From contig AP031353.1 in NCBI GenBank assembly GCA_037833965.1, positions 4,032,501-4,096,500 of the forward strand: DNA of 64,000 nucleotides, in the 5' to 3' direction. The translations under genes were made by a program, and so were the position numbers. The first letter of the stretch is position 1, and the number at the start of each line of letters is the position of its first letter. Source of the DNA: Marchantia polymorpha subsp. ruderalis (lineage: Eukaryota > Streptophyta > Marchantiopsida > Marchantiales > Marchantiaceae). Shown here piece by piece: positions 15,801 to 26,215 of the stretch. A model generated the notes under the pieces. It was not told the DNA's origin and did no database searches. It was given only the letters and a program-made list of their open reading frames with translations.

Positions 15801-18800
15801 AATTATAATGAGAAGTGAAGATCTATTTCAAGTAAATACGAGGCCTAGTAATGCTGAGTGAGTAAGTTTATCATATTTTGTCCCTAGAGTCCTAGAAAAT
15901 GTTGCATCTCTGCAGAGTCATTATGATGACGTCTCCTGATTGCGAATGTAAACTAGTGGCAGGTTAAAGTCTCATTCTGTGGTATGTTCTTGTAATATGT
16001 TCCTTCTATTTGATTTGAATAGGGTGTCTTAGTCTCCAAAAATGTATGTGATAACTTATAGTGATCCTAGGTCAGATACATTTGCATAACTACTGTGTGC
16101 TTATGTAGGTTGTTTTGGGAGTCACAAACTACGTGGAAGAAGTTCTAGGCAAGAAGTTTATTGAGCCGCTGCCATTAAATCTAGAAGCCTGCTATATGGA
16201 TGCATCGTCAACGACCCCGCTAGTATTTGTTTTGTCACCTGGGTCAGATCCAATGTCGAGCCTCTTGAAGCTGTCTAGCGACAAGGGAGCCAAGCTGCAA
16301 ACTGTCTCTCTCGGTCAAGGACAGGGCCCAGTAGCCACTGCCATCATGCAAGAAGCTGCTAAAGATGGGTCTTGGGTAGCTCTTCAGAACTGTCACCTTG
16401 CAGTCTCGTGGATGCCCACTTTTGAGAAGTATTGGGAGACAGAACTCACTTCAAAAGAGAAAGTGCATGAAAAGTTTAGGTTGTGGTTAACAAGTTACCC
16501 TTCAGAACACTTTCCTGTGGCGGTACTGCAAAATGCTGTCAAGATGACGAATGAACCTCCAAGTGGGTTGAAAGCCAACATGACAGGGAGTTATCTCATG
16601 TACCCCATCTCTGATCCCGAATTTTTTGGCCACTGTTCCAAGGAGAAAGAATGGCGACGGATGCTCTATGGACTATGTTTCTTCCATGCCTACGTTCAGG
16701 TCACTTGCTTCTTGTTCAATTCTTCAATCTACTGACTACTTTTTGTAGACTTAATGGAAACTGTGCAAATTTGAATTGATTTAGCCTTTACAACTCAATG
16801 CCATGATTATGAGGTTTTCCTCAAAACTTGCTGCCTCCACTTCAAGGGAGCACAGAAGTTTTTTAATTTGGAGCAGAGAACATCAGTTGTAAACAACTCA
16901 ATGATGCCCAAGCAAAACTTATAATTTTCTTTACAAAGTTAGATATCTAAAATCACTATCTGATTGTTACAGATCATAACCCCATGTTTGGTTCCATGCT
17001 TCAAAGTTAAAATCATGTCTCATATTCATATATAAATAAAAATTTTTGAGACACAGTCTCGAGATCTTGCCTTCTCATAATAATAAATGCTTCTTGCAGG
17101 AAAGAAGAAAATTCGGGCCGCTAGGATGGAACATTCCATATGAGTTCAACGAATCTGACTTACGAATAAGTGTTCGCCAGCTTAAGATGTTTATAGAAGA
17201 GTATCCTGAAGAGGTACCCAATCCTAACTGCGCAATCCTAATCCAGTTGACTAACAGAATGTGTTCTACTTTACAGTGTCACGTACCTCTGTTTTCTTCA
17301 TGATATCTACTTCAATGCAATAACAGATACCCTACAAAGCTCTGAATTATCTCACGGGTGAATGCAACTATGGCGGTCGAGTGACTGACGACCATGATCG
17401 AAGAACTTTGCTCACCATCTTAAGCGATTTTTACTGTGAGAAGATACATCAGGATGACTACCCATTTTCAGAGTCTGGAATATACAAAGCTCCACCGTAC
17501 GGTAAGTCTGAACGAGAACGCCACCTAAACAATCATGCTCGATCTTGAAGTTTTCACGGCTGTCATTCACTTGAAATTTCTTTGCTGCCCACAGGAGAAT
17601 ACCAAAGTTATATAGACTTCATAAAGGAGCTGCCTTCTCAGCCAACACCTGAAATATACGGTTTCCATGACAATGCGGATATCACAAAGGATATGACTTC
17701 AACGGAACGCTTGCTCACATCTCTTCTACTTGCTGCTCCTTCGACACAAGCTGCAACTAAGAGTGGTGACAAGAAGGGACCCTCACCGGACGAGCAACTT
17801 CTCAACATTGTTGTAGACATCCAAGGAAAGATCCCGGCGAACTTCGACATAGAGCAAGCGCAAATCAAGTTTCCTGTAACTTATCTAGAATCCATGAACA
17901 CAGTGTTGTGTCAGGTACTGTAAGCGCAAAACTTCACTTTGCACAACAGCACCATCAATATAGTCCTTCTTTGTTCCGATACTATTACCTATCTGACTTC
18001 GATATATATAAAAGAAAACTGTGGTTGTGCTCATGATCTTTACTTGGATGGATGGATGGATGATCAGGAACTAGAAAGATACAACAAACTAATCACAATC
18101 ATACGAATAAGTCTTGATCAAATCCAGAAGGCAGTGAAAGGCTTAATTGTAATGAGTAGCGACCTGGAGCTCCTGGGGAGAAATCTTGTGGATGGGAAAA
18201 TTCCTGTGATGTGGGCGGCCAAGTCATACCCTTCGAGAAAGCCTCTGGCTAATTATGTAGCTGATCTCCTCAACAGAGTCGCCTTCTTCCAAGACTGGGT
18301 CTCTAATGGATCGCCTATGATCTTCTGGATATCAGGATTTTTTTTCACCCAATCGTTTCTGACAGGAGCAAAGCAAAATTTTGCCCGTGCTAAGCATTTC
18401 CCAATTGATATGATAGATTTCGAATTCCAGGTTATTGAAGACCCGGTATGTGCACCTTCCAAATAATACTGATGTGTTATCAAAAAAACTTCTTGTATTC
18501 CTACACATGATACTTTTCAAAACCGTAGCAATCTGTCTAATGTCTCTCAGAACATAACAAAAGTACACTCAGAAGTTGTTTGTACCTTCAAAATGGTAAT
18601 GAATTATGCCTGCAAATAATTCCTTTCAGTCCTGCAGCCGAGACATGTTAACACCACACAAGTTAGAGGCCTGGTTTTTGTCGACAAGATCAAAGAACAA
18701 TTATATCCTTCCTAAACCCTAAAAACTCTTTTTTCTCTTCAACTGGTAGAAAGATAGAAACGTCTCCTCTATCTGATGAATGCTATATGCCCGCAGGCGA

Positions 18801-19135
18801 CAATAACTACGAAGCCAGAGGTCGGGGTGTATGTGAAAGGGCTGTTTTTGGAAGGCGCTCGATATGACTACAAAACTCATGCTCTGGGAGAATCTCAGCA
18901 GAAGGTGCTGTACACACCTGCTCCAATCATATGGATGATACCAAACGAGGTGATCAAGTTCAAGTCCTTCCCGCATTACATGTGCCCAATGTATAAGACG
19001 AGTGATCGCCGTGGAATTTTATCAACCACTGGCCACTCCACCAACTTCGTCATGGAAGTACTCCTCCCCTCCTTGCATCCTCAAAGCCATTGGATCAAGC
19101 GAGGTGTGGCTCTTCTTACTCAGCTAGATGAGTGA
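1..19135 (+). CDS. DHC: axonemal inner-arm dynein heavy chain, DNAH3/7/12 group (5'-partial, 35 exons in window)
   Basis: This is the force-generating ATPase of a single-headed inner dynein arm, which slides doublet microtubules in the sperm flagellum. About 2,230 codons are visible, running from the end of AAA2 to a TGA at 19133-19135; a full chain is about 4,000 residues, so the tail, linker, AAA1 and most of AAA2 lie left of the window. Seen: AAA3 P-loop GPTGTGKS (1387-1410) and Walker [14 protein letters not shown]4 P-loop GVGGSGRQS (4340-4366), the stalk with its microtubule-binding tip, AAA5 ([21 protein letters not shown]), AAA6 and the C-terminal domain ending [15 protein letters not shown]. 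All 35 exons join in phase with GT/AG introns and no internal stop, so the gene looks intact. The stalk, AAA5 and C-terminal motifs fit DNAH3/7/12 better than outer-arm chains (from memory of the family). The exact orthologue is not resolved. Exon coordinates are in the four domain entries that follow. Confidence 0.96.
4166..7734 (+). other. dynein exons 9-13: AAA4
   Basis: Exons inferred at 4166-4411, 5009-5176, 5303-5449, 6389-6490 and 7630-7734. Exon 9 carries [14 protein letters not shown] and the AAA4 P-loop GVGGSGRQS; exon 10 has [10 protein letters not shown] and [19 protein letters not shown] (Walker B/sensor region); exon 12 has [18 protein letters not shown] and NCCTIDWF. The intron between exons 12 and 13 (6491-7629) is unusually AT-rich but shows no coding remnant. 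The exon 8/9 junction reads through in phase; a missed micro-exon there cannot be excluded. Confidence 0.88.
7943..11321 (+). other. dynein exons 14-20: stalk coiled coils and microtubule-binding tip
   Basis: Exons inferred at 7943-8076, 8385-8508, 9134-9292, 9413-9559, 10190-10308, 10700-10907 and 11049-11321. Exons 14-16 are the outgoing coiled-coil helix (charged heptads such as [11 protein letters not shown] and [14 protein letters not shown]). Exons 17-18 and the start of 19 encode the microtubule-binding domain: [55 protein letters not shown], and [12 protein letters not shown] followed by AAYGLCCWI. Exons 19-20 are the returning helix and enter AAA5 with [12 protein letters not shown] and [10 protein letters not shown]. 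The complete stalk argues for a working motor. Confidence 0.9.
11535..19135 (+). other. dynein exons 21-35: AAA5, AAA6 and C-terminal domain
   Basis: Exons inferred at 11535-11723, 12109-12210, 12407-12610, 12719-12934, 13397-13541, 13776-14023, 14333-14449, 14778-14861, 15142-15225, 16109-16699, 17100-17213, 17327-17501, 17595-17914, 18068-18445 and 18797-19135. Landmarks are [16 protein letters not shown] and RWPLMIDPQ (AAA5), [13 protein letters not shown] and [11 protein letters not shown] (AAA5-AAA6 link), [21 protein letters not shown] and [13 protein letters not shown] (AAA6), and [47 protein letters not shown] and [10 protein letters not shown] (C-terminal domain). Exon 30 (591 bp) is the longest. 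A 20-residue low-complexity insert rich in A/T/S/G/K (about 17740-17790) lies in exon 33 where family members also vary. Confidence 0.92.
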
Positions 19136-20022
19136 TCTATGATCTGTGATTTATGATATAATGACAGATCAAATGATAATTTGGCTCGGAATTGATCTTG
19201 CACACAACCCAGAGCAAGATCCGGCAACCCTGTGTACAGTTTCAATGAGCTATTTATTTTGTAAATCATGATTTCTATGGTTCATCTCCTCGCTCATTTT
19301 CTGAACCCCTCCGTGATATATATAATCTGAAGGAAGTGTTAGATGACTCACATACGTTTCATTATTCCTTACTCGACGTAAATTTTTTGTGAATTATATG
19401 AATAACATGAAAAATTTCTTACAAATGTTAGAACATTTCTTATGTTATTCTCATAATTCACAAAAAATTGTGTACTATGATAAAGAAAGAAAAATATTGG
19501 AATGTAACTACATTAGCAAACATTTAACAAAGAATAAAATTGTGTTTTTAAAAACATTGTAAATTTTAAATATAATGAATTAGATTGAATAACTTAATTT
19601 TATAAGATTTCAGTCTAGATTATTATTTAACTAGATGCACAACATTCATAGTGAAGCATTCCACTATGAAATAAAATTCCTCTTCACATATTAACATTAT
19701 TTTACAATTTTAATTTTAAAACTTGTATGTGAATATGAATATGTGAATAAAATACACTTAAATACATACTCAAGACCTTTGTATTTGAAAAACATAAATT
19801 TAACAAATGAATTTATTTTATGATAAAATACTATTTCATTGTTTTTATACCTTGCATAACCTTCCGACCAACACGTACATAGCATGAAATTTTACCTTAA
19901 AAAACTCTTGATAAGTGAGGAGTATTTTGTGGAAGTAATTCTTCCCATAGCATGAAATATTACCTTCAAAAAGTGTATTGATTTAGCAGATTACACAACT
20001 TTTGTCTTCTACTATTTGATAC
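19136..20022. other. intergenic: dynein 3' flank
   Basis: AT-rich DNA between the dynein stop and the first LTR. It probably holds the dynein 3' UTR and polyadenylation region. Apart from the inverted repeat at 19381-19469 I see no gene or RNA. Confidence 0.6.
19381..19469. repeat. inverted repeat (hairpin) downstream of dynein
   Basis: Two arms of about 28 nt (19381-19408 and 19442-19469) are near-perfect reverse complements with about two mismatches in the middle, separated by 33 nt. The arms begin AATTTTTTGTGAATTAT. It could be a short MITE-like foldback or part of the dynein 3' UTR folding into a stem. No target duplication was recognised. Confidence 0.75.
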
Positions 20023-20344
20023 TGTTGTGAGAAGGAAACTGAAAGAACAAAATACTTAGACAAATGAAACAATGCTCTGGGATCTCTTTGTTAACATGGC
20101 TCTTGAATATTCTCAAAATAAAGTATATTAATGAGTTAGGAGTGTGTTCCAGTCCCATATTTATATGAGAGTATTAGGGTTAGTGTAAACCCTCTTTGAT
20201 CCCATATTAATAGAGATTGTTGGTTAGACCTCTCGACAGTTCTTAGGTTTAGGATAAACCCTTTCTATTATGAGAGATAATCGATCGGTAGGGTTAAGGT
20301 AAACTCTCTCTATTATTAGAGATAATCTGTAGGTTATCACAACA
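20023..20344 (-). repeat. copia 3' LTR
   Basis: Direct-repeat partner of 31600-31857. Shared blocks include GAGAAGGAAACTGAAAGAAC, AAATAAAGTATATTAATGAG, GTGTGTTCCAGT and GTAAACCCTCTTTGAT. It begins TGTTG and ends CAACA, the expected inverted termini. Indels make it about 60 bp longer than its partner. Confidence 0.85.
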
Positions 20345-20544
20345 CTCCTTTCCGAACAATGAACTCTCTCATTAAAAAACTTCAAGGAGATTGAAGAAAA
20401 AGAGTGAAGTCATCGTTCGCTTTCTTATTCAACTATTGACTAGAACATCTGATAAAGTCTGCATCCCTGCTGCGACTATGAGTTTTTGATGCTGCGTAGC
20501 TGGTAATGCCTTGGTGGATATATCCGCGATGTTCTCCGCTGAAG

Positions 20545-20882
20545 CTATCTTTCGCACTGCAATCCGGCTAGTCTGTGTGAGGTACTGTGTGTAGCTGAAC
20601 AAGCGAGGACTGATATGCTGAACAAGCGAGGACTGATATGCTTGACACGGTTTGACTTGATGAAACCAAAAGATACTTGCTCAATACAAGTTGTGTTATC
20701 TTCAACAATTGTTGTTGTCTTCTCTTGGAGTGGAAATCCAGCCATCTCGGATATAGCAATCTGCATGATGCGAAGCCACACTGCTTCGCGAGTTGCGTCG
20801 TGAAACGCAAGGAGCTCAACATGATTCGTTGAAGTTGCCGTGACGGTTTGTTTTGTGGATATTCAACAAACGGATGCTCCAT
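20545..20882 (-). pseudogene. copia RNase H remnant
   Basis: Minus-strand fragments carry EAVWLR-like, EDNTTCIEQ, GFIKSNRVKHISPRLF motifs typical of plant copia RNase H. The frame breaks after ISPRLF, where a 22-bp segment is tandemly duplicated (20597-20640), a local mutation that shifts the reading frame. Confidence 0.8.
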
Positions 20883-21393
20883 TTTTTATGAAAATGAAAC
20901 ATGTTTGGGACTTGCCAGTCGGTGGATCTTATATGGAACCCTCAGTCGGCATAGCCTATAATATCATTCTGGTCGCGGCAAAAATAAAGACCAAAATCTT
21001 ATGTTACTCAAATGTATCTGAGGAGGTGGTTGATGCCTTGCCAGTATCGTGATGTGGGGCCTTGGCTGTGACGGGCAAGGACGTTGACGACAAAACTGAT
21101 GTCGGGTCAAGTGTTTGTCGCCAAGTAAAGGAGTGCGCCAACTACTGCTAGATACTTCAATTTGTCCAACTCCTCCTTCCCGGATTCAGCAGGACGATAG
21201 GGATCATCGTGAGTTTTGCTCCTCCCTATCATAGGTGCTGATAGGGCATTTGCGTTTTCCATGTTGAATGTCTTGAGCATAAGTTTTTTGATGAAGAAGC
21301 ATACTTACATCTATAAGATGAGTAATCTGGAGTACAAGGCAATATGATGTTTTGCCTAACAGTTTCATCTCAAACTGTTTAGTTAGTATGAGT

Positions 21394-21684
21394 TCAACAC
21401 GCTTTGTTAATGCTGGTGTACCAATAGTTCAAATCATCGACATAAACAGCTAGGATCACAAATTGTGTATCTTCCTTCAAAACAAAAATGCTATGTAGAG
21501 CAGGATGATTTTGGAATCCATTAGACAATAGATACGACTTCAAGTGATGGTTACACACTCTTTCGGCTTGTTTAAGGCCATAGAGGGCATTCCGTATTCG
21601 TAGCCCGTGAAAATGTCCTAGTTGGATTGGTGGCAGGCTTGGCACAAACTCTGATGGAGGTTTGATATGCAGATCTGTGTCCAA
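21394..21684 (-). pseudogene. copia reverse transcriptase remnant
   Basis: Minus-strand segment with ALYGLKQAERVCNHHL, followed by a GF...D..IFV block and LAVYVDDLNYW. The catalytic YVDD is kept, but the frame is open for only 96 codons. The rest of the RT (about 21690-22500) is recognisable only as scattered, frameshifted pieces. Confidence 0.85.
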
Positions 21685-22880
21685 GTCGCCATAGAGATAG
21701 GCAATGACAACATCTAGGAGGCGTTTTTAAGTGAAAGTTGTACTTCTAGGCTTAAGAGATAGCGGAATGAAGTACTATCCATGATAGGGGAATATGTTTG
21801 GTCAAAATCAATTCCTGGTTTATGAGTATAACCTTGTGCAACTAGACGTACCTTGTAACAAATTACGTTTCCGTGTTCGTTACATTTTCTATTGAATATA
21901 AGTTTGTACCCTATGGGTTTGACTGAAGATCTGTTACAAGTGATTCAAATAATGAACGCTTGCGAAGGTATTGGTACTCGGCATGTAATGCTTATTCCCA
22001 CTATGGCCAATCTGGTCTCTTTTTAGCTTGATCTAAAGTAGTAGGATCAAAATCAGAACTATTAAGACTGGTTACAAATGATTCAGGATTTGATCAGGGA
22101 TATGATGATTCTTCGGGTTGTTCCACTAGAAGTGTTGCTCGTATATGAGTCTTACGTTTCTTGGGTATTGAAGCAGGCACAGGGTTTTTTGACCCAGGTA
22201 TTGGATTTTGGAGCATTCTAGGTCCGGACTGAAATCCGTCACGGAGCTTTTAGGCTAGGTTTTGCAAATCTAGAAGTTTTCTAACCGCAGAATCTGTAAG
22301 TGTTGTTCGTGGATCTGGGTTTAAAAAGAAAGTTTATTGGGTTCTAAAGTTGAATACTATATGGTTGGAGTGTCTACCGCCAGGAAAACGAGTTTCTATG
22401 AATTTGCAGTTCTGAAATCTAGCTTTGTAAACATCATCTTTATCGGATAACTTGTATCGAATGATACTGGAGGAGTCAAATCCAAGATATATAACTTTGA
22501 TCTATGGGGTTCCATGGATTTATCTTCGGATCTGCAACAGGTACCCAAATCTCACAACCAAAGGTTCGAAGATGTGATATATGCGAGACTCAACCGGATG
22601 CTAATTCTAGCGGAGTCTGAGTATGGAGTAAGGTTGGTCTAAGACGTACAAGAACGGCAGCGTGACCCCAATAAGAAGGTGGAAGTTTAGCATGAAAAAG
22701 GAGGGGTCGGACTAAGAGCTGAATTTTCTTAATAAAAGCTTCGGCTAGATCATTCTAACTATGCTCGTAAGGAGCGGAATAAGTAAGTTCTATCCTCGTC
22801 GTTGTGCAATAGTCCTCAAATGCCTGAGATTTAAACTCAAGGGCGTTGTCCATTCTAAGGAATCAAACTGGATGGTTAGG

Positions 22881-23516
22881 TTAATGGTTTCTAAATTTTA
22901 ATAGCATCGCTAAGGTCTTGAGAAACACCATGCTTCTAGTGGTAAGAATAAAAACCTCAACATGACGTCCAGATGCATCAACAAGGACAAAAAAATATTT
23001 GAATTGATCTGATGTTTGACTGATTGGGCCACACCAATCACCTTGAAGACGATGCAATGGTGCAGGCATCTACTCCGGTAGTTTCCAAGTTGAAGGTCGT
23101 TTGATCAATTTTCCTTGAATGCATGCTGGTCATTCTCGAACATGCTCCGCGTCGCTAGTGCACATCTTGTGGCCGGTCAGGAGGGGTATCATCCTCCTCA
23201 TCATAGTAGTTCACAGGTGCCCCAGTTGACTATGCCACAAATCCGCTCTGGCATTTGTTGTCATGAGGGATGTGGATGCACCTTTACAAGGTAGACTTGG
23301 TCGTGTAGTGCGAGCGATGGCCTCTTCCTTATCCGGTTGGGTAGGGGTAGCGCCCAAATTGGACCGCGCATATGCAAGTTGTCTCTTCCTTGCATCCGTA
23401 TGGGTGGGGTTAACTCCCAAGATTAAAATTTTGTATAGGCCTGTTATTCTCGCTTTAGCTGTGGCGAGGATCGTCGTCTCATGCATGAGTTGTACTATTT
23501 CTTCACCGCACTCCAC
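22881..23516 (-). pseudogene. copia GAG-pre-integrase and integrase remnant
   Basis: At 23211-23516 a minus-strand frame ends ADLWHSQLGHL, the GAG-pre-integrase signature just before the integrase zinc finger. At 22881-23069 another frame reads GDWCGPIS and FKYFFVLVDASGRHVEVFIL, the start of the integrase core with its first catalytic aspartate region. The two parts are in different frames, so at least one frameshift separates them. Confidence 0.82.
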
Positions 23517-23658
23517 CGCCGTGGAGGCGTGGATATGGTTGGCACGTAAATCCCGGTAGTGATCAGACTCCGAGGGATGTCAGGTGCGTACATTGCCTGT
23601 TTGTAGGTGAGTGGAGCCCCTCCGGGCAAGACTATTGTTGCTTGGCCCTCACTGAATA

Positions 23659-23868
23659 TCAAATTTTGCATTCTTGCGATTGTGAGTATGTCACAAGTTT
23701 GCCACGGCTCGTTTTGAGTTTGGAATTCAAAGTAAGTCTGGTAGTTAAAACCGAAATGGTGGAGGCACTATCAAGTAGCGTGATATTGTTTTTGTTGAGG
23801 GTACCATGACGCATTAGAATATAGTTTTCAGGATCAATCCCCGTAAGTGTGAAAGACGGAGCATCTAC
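23659..23868 (-). pseudogene. copia protease remnant, interrupted by the gypsy insertion
   Basis: The minus-strand frame carries ITLLDSASTISVL, the aspartic protease active-site region of copia pol (D-S-x pattern). The frame runs into the nested gypsy LTR at 23870, so the insertion cut the copia open reading frame between gag and protease. Confidence 0.75.
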
Positions 23869-23869
23869 A
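23865..23869. other. target-site duplication of the gypsy element (left copy)
   Basis: CTACA directly precedes the left LTR and is repeated at 30141-30145 directly after the right LTR. A perfect 5-bp duplication is the size expected for Ty3/gypsy integrases. Confidence 0.9.
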
Positions 23870-24277
23870 TGTAACACTAGGGTTTAGAGAGAAGTTCACT
23901 CGAAGATGAACACATAAATTCTGAAGATGAGAGATCCTAACAATGGTTCTTCTCTCCCTTATATAGCTCTCATCAACAAGTACAAGGAGATAAAATCTGA
24001 TTTCCACCATCATCTCACTCTTAATGGATGAATGACGTGGTAGATAATCCTAACAAGCACACGGATCGCTTACGTGGCGCTCCCAACTAACACACACAAT
24101 TCTTACCTAACAAGCACACGGATCGCTGACGTGACACTGTCAACTAACACACCTACTCTCTACCTACCAAGCGCGCGGATCGCTGACGTGGCAACTATGA
24201 CTAGTGCACGCTTAAGTATCTATATCAACATTTAGAGTAACCTCTACTTTAGTCCTAACTAACTAAAGATGGTTACA
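23870..24277 (-). repeat. gypsy 3' LTR (408 bp)
   Basis: It starts TGTAACAC and ends GGTTACA, so the termini are inverted repeats. It matches 29660-30140 apart from a 60-70-bp length difference and scattered substitutions. It contains a TATA-like box near 23958-23966 and repeated ACGT-core motifs. Confidence 0.93.
24020..24215. promoter_or_regulatory. tandem repeats with TGACGTG(G/A) cores inside the LTR
   Basis: Three degenerate units of about 57 bp each contain CAAGCACACGGATCGCT followed by (T/G)ACGTGGC- or GACGTGAC-type sequence (near 24071, 24126, 24184). A fourth TGACGTGG lies at about 24028. ACGT cores of this form are bZIP binding sites in plants. On the element's own strand they sit upstream of the TATA-like box, in U3. 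The other LTR has the same arrangement near 29886, 29927, 29987 and 30044. Confidence 0.6.
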
Positions 24278-24295
24278 AACCTCCCTCCTTTTAAG
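24278..24295 (-). other. gypsy polypurine tract
   Basis: On the minus strand the sequence just before the 3' LTR is a purine run (AAGGAGGGAGG), the expected plus-strand primer for reverse transcription. It directly follows the pol stop codon TAA (24291-24293 complement). Confidence 0.85.
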
Positions 24296-24996
24296 ATGCA
24301 ACGTCCTCGTTGCACATCCGTTCAAATTCTTGAACTATCAGCGGTGCATTAGCTAGATTTCTAACTGGTTCCCAAGTTGATTCGTATGATGTATATCCTT
24401 TTCATTGAACCAAATACTCAACCTTTGGAAACTTATGACCTCGAATCTGTTTCTTGAGGATATTTTCTACCTTAATTTTTTCTTGATCAGCTATCAAGGT
24501 TGGTAAAGGAGGTAACACTAGTTGATTTGTGAACTGTTTTAGTCGTGGTATATGTTTTTGCAATCGTGACACCTGAAATACATGATGTATTTTCATATGT
24601 GAAGGAAGCTCCAACTTGTTTGACATTTCACCAACATGTTTCAATATCACAAAAGTACTAATGAATCTAGGGTTAAACTTTGATGTTCCTACAAGAGACA
24701 AATTTGATGTAGATAGCCACACCTGATCTCCAACCTGAAAAACTAACTCCCGGTAATGAGCATTAGCATGCTGTTTTTGTTGATTTTGAGCAATCAATAA
24801 CTTCTCCTTTGCTTGATGTAGCCCTCGGTTCCACAAACTTGTTGACCGCGGCTACCTTAGTTAAAAACTCCTCGCATTTCAAAAACTTCATCAAACTTGA
24901 TGGAGTAATGGGATGAGCACCATACATGAGGTAAAATGGATACACCTTTGTGGATGCATTTACATAATTGTTATATGCAAATTCCACAAGAGGCAA
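24291..24996 (-). pseudogene. gypsy integrase C-terminal part and chromodomain, broken by an in-frame stop
   Basis: The minus strand reads PLVEFAYNN (integrase core end), then in another frame FQVGDQVWL, FNPRFISTF and IHHVFQVSRLQKHIP, the C-terminal integrase module. A chromodomain follows: KVENIL and KVEYLVQ, then TGA at 24402-24404 where the family has tryptophan. After this stop the same frame stays open for 36 codons with GYTSYESTWEP and NLANA up to a TAA. The chromodomain would normally steer integration to specific chromatin. The rest of the module is well preserved, so the stop looks recent relative to the other damage. Confidence 0.85.
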
Positions 24997-25145
24997 AAGA
25001 GTATCCCATTCTTCTTTCTCGTTAATGTGAAAGCTCGTAGCATATCCTCTACCATTCTATTGGCTCTCTCTGCTTGACCATCAATCTTAGGATGATAAAC
25101 TGATGACATTGCTCATTTGGTTTTGAAAAAACTATACAAAGTTTT

Positions 25146-25718
25146 CTAAAACAAATTAGTGAAATGAGTACCTCTATCAGTGATTAAGACTTTGCTTAAT
25201 CCATGATTCACAAAAACAGCATCTATGTATAATTGAGCAAGTTTTGGAGTTGTTACTGTTTTTGTGGTTGGCTTCATGTGAATCATCTTGCTCAATTTGT
25301 CCACAAAAATCACAATTGAATCATTGTCTAACGAAGTTTTTGGTAACTCACATACAAGATCCATGATGACATGTTCCCATCGCTGTTTGAGAATAGGAAG
25401 AGGCTGTAATAAACTCATTGGTTTTTGATTAATTGCCTTGTTTTGAAGACAAGCAACATTACTTCGAACGTAAGCCTCCACGTCCTCCAGTAGTTTAGGC
25501 CAAAAGTAAACTCGTTGAATGCTCTCCAAGGTCTTCTCCACCCTCACATGGCCTGCAATGGCTGTATCATGATTTTCAGATAAAATCATCGTGCGTAACT
25601 CTGGATTTTGCGGAATCCATATACGTTGTTTGTAGAACGCCAAACCTCTAGCCTTCTTTGCCCTTAAAACTTGTAATGCCCTCATAATGTCTTCATCCTC
25701 CTTTGTGGCATCTGTCAT
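25146..25718 (-). pseudogene. gypsy integrase zinc finger and core
   Basis: Minus-strand frame of 190 codons: H...AGH spacing (NHDTAIAGHV), VYFWPKL, CLQNKA (second cysteine pair partly eroded), then WEHVIMDLVCELP, IVIFVDKLSKMIH and LITDRGTHFTNLF. These cover the HHCC finger and the first two catalytic aspartates. The finger shows one cysteine in place of the usual C-x-x-C pair. The frame stops before the third catalytic residue, and the following piece lies in another frame. Confidence 0.88.
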
Positions 25719-25825
25719 CTTGCTTCACCAATCTGCCTGAATCTTCATTTCTGCAACATGATTCAAGCAAGTCATGCGTGTGAGAGCATCCGCAAGTTTC
25801 TTTTTTCTATCCACGTACACAATCC

Positions 25826-26200
25826 TCATGTTGAAGTGTTGACGCCACTCTGCCCATCGAACTTATAATTAAGACAAAGATTAAGTTTGAGTAAACAAAT
25901 AAACCGATCATAAACCAAGGGTTTATGATAGGTCTTCACCACAAACTCCTTATCACCCAAGTAATGATTCCAATGTTTGATTGCCAACACAATGAGTAAC
26001 TCTTCCTGTTCTGTAGTGCGATAATTTTGTTCCGCCGCCACCAACTTTCGAGAATAGAAGGCAACTGGATGACATTCATCCTCCCATTCTTGTTGAAGTA
26101 TGCCACCTACTGTTGTACGTGATGCATCAGTAGCCAACTTGATAAGACGGTTAGTATCATACCACTTGAGTATAGGTGTGTGTAACAAAGCATCTTTCAA
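25826..26200 (-). pseudogene. gypsy RNase H
   Basis: The minus-strand frame carries LATDASRTTVGGILQQ, HPVAFYSRKLVAAEQNY and EEELLIVLAIKHWNHYL-like motifs of the gypsy RNase H domain, including the first catalytic aspartate in TDAS and the following acidic residue. It ends early by frameshift near 25826. Confidence 0.9.
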
Positions 26201-26215
26201 TGCTTGAAAAGCTAA

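Noticed and set aside
1..19135. Outer-arm or cytoplasmic dynein
   Set aside because: The stalk tip, AAA5 and C-terminal motifs read as the DNAH3/7/12 type, and land plants lack cytoplasmic dynein heavy chains.
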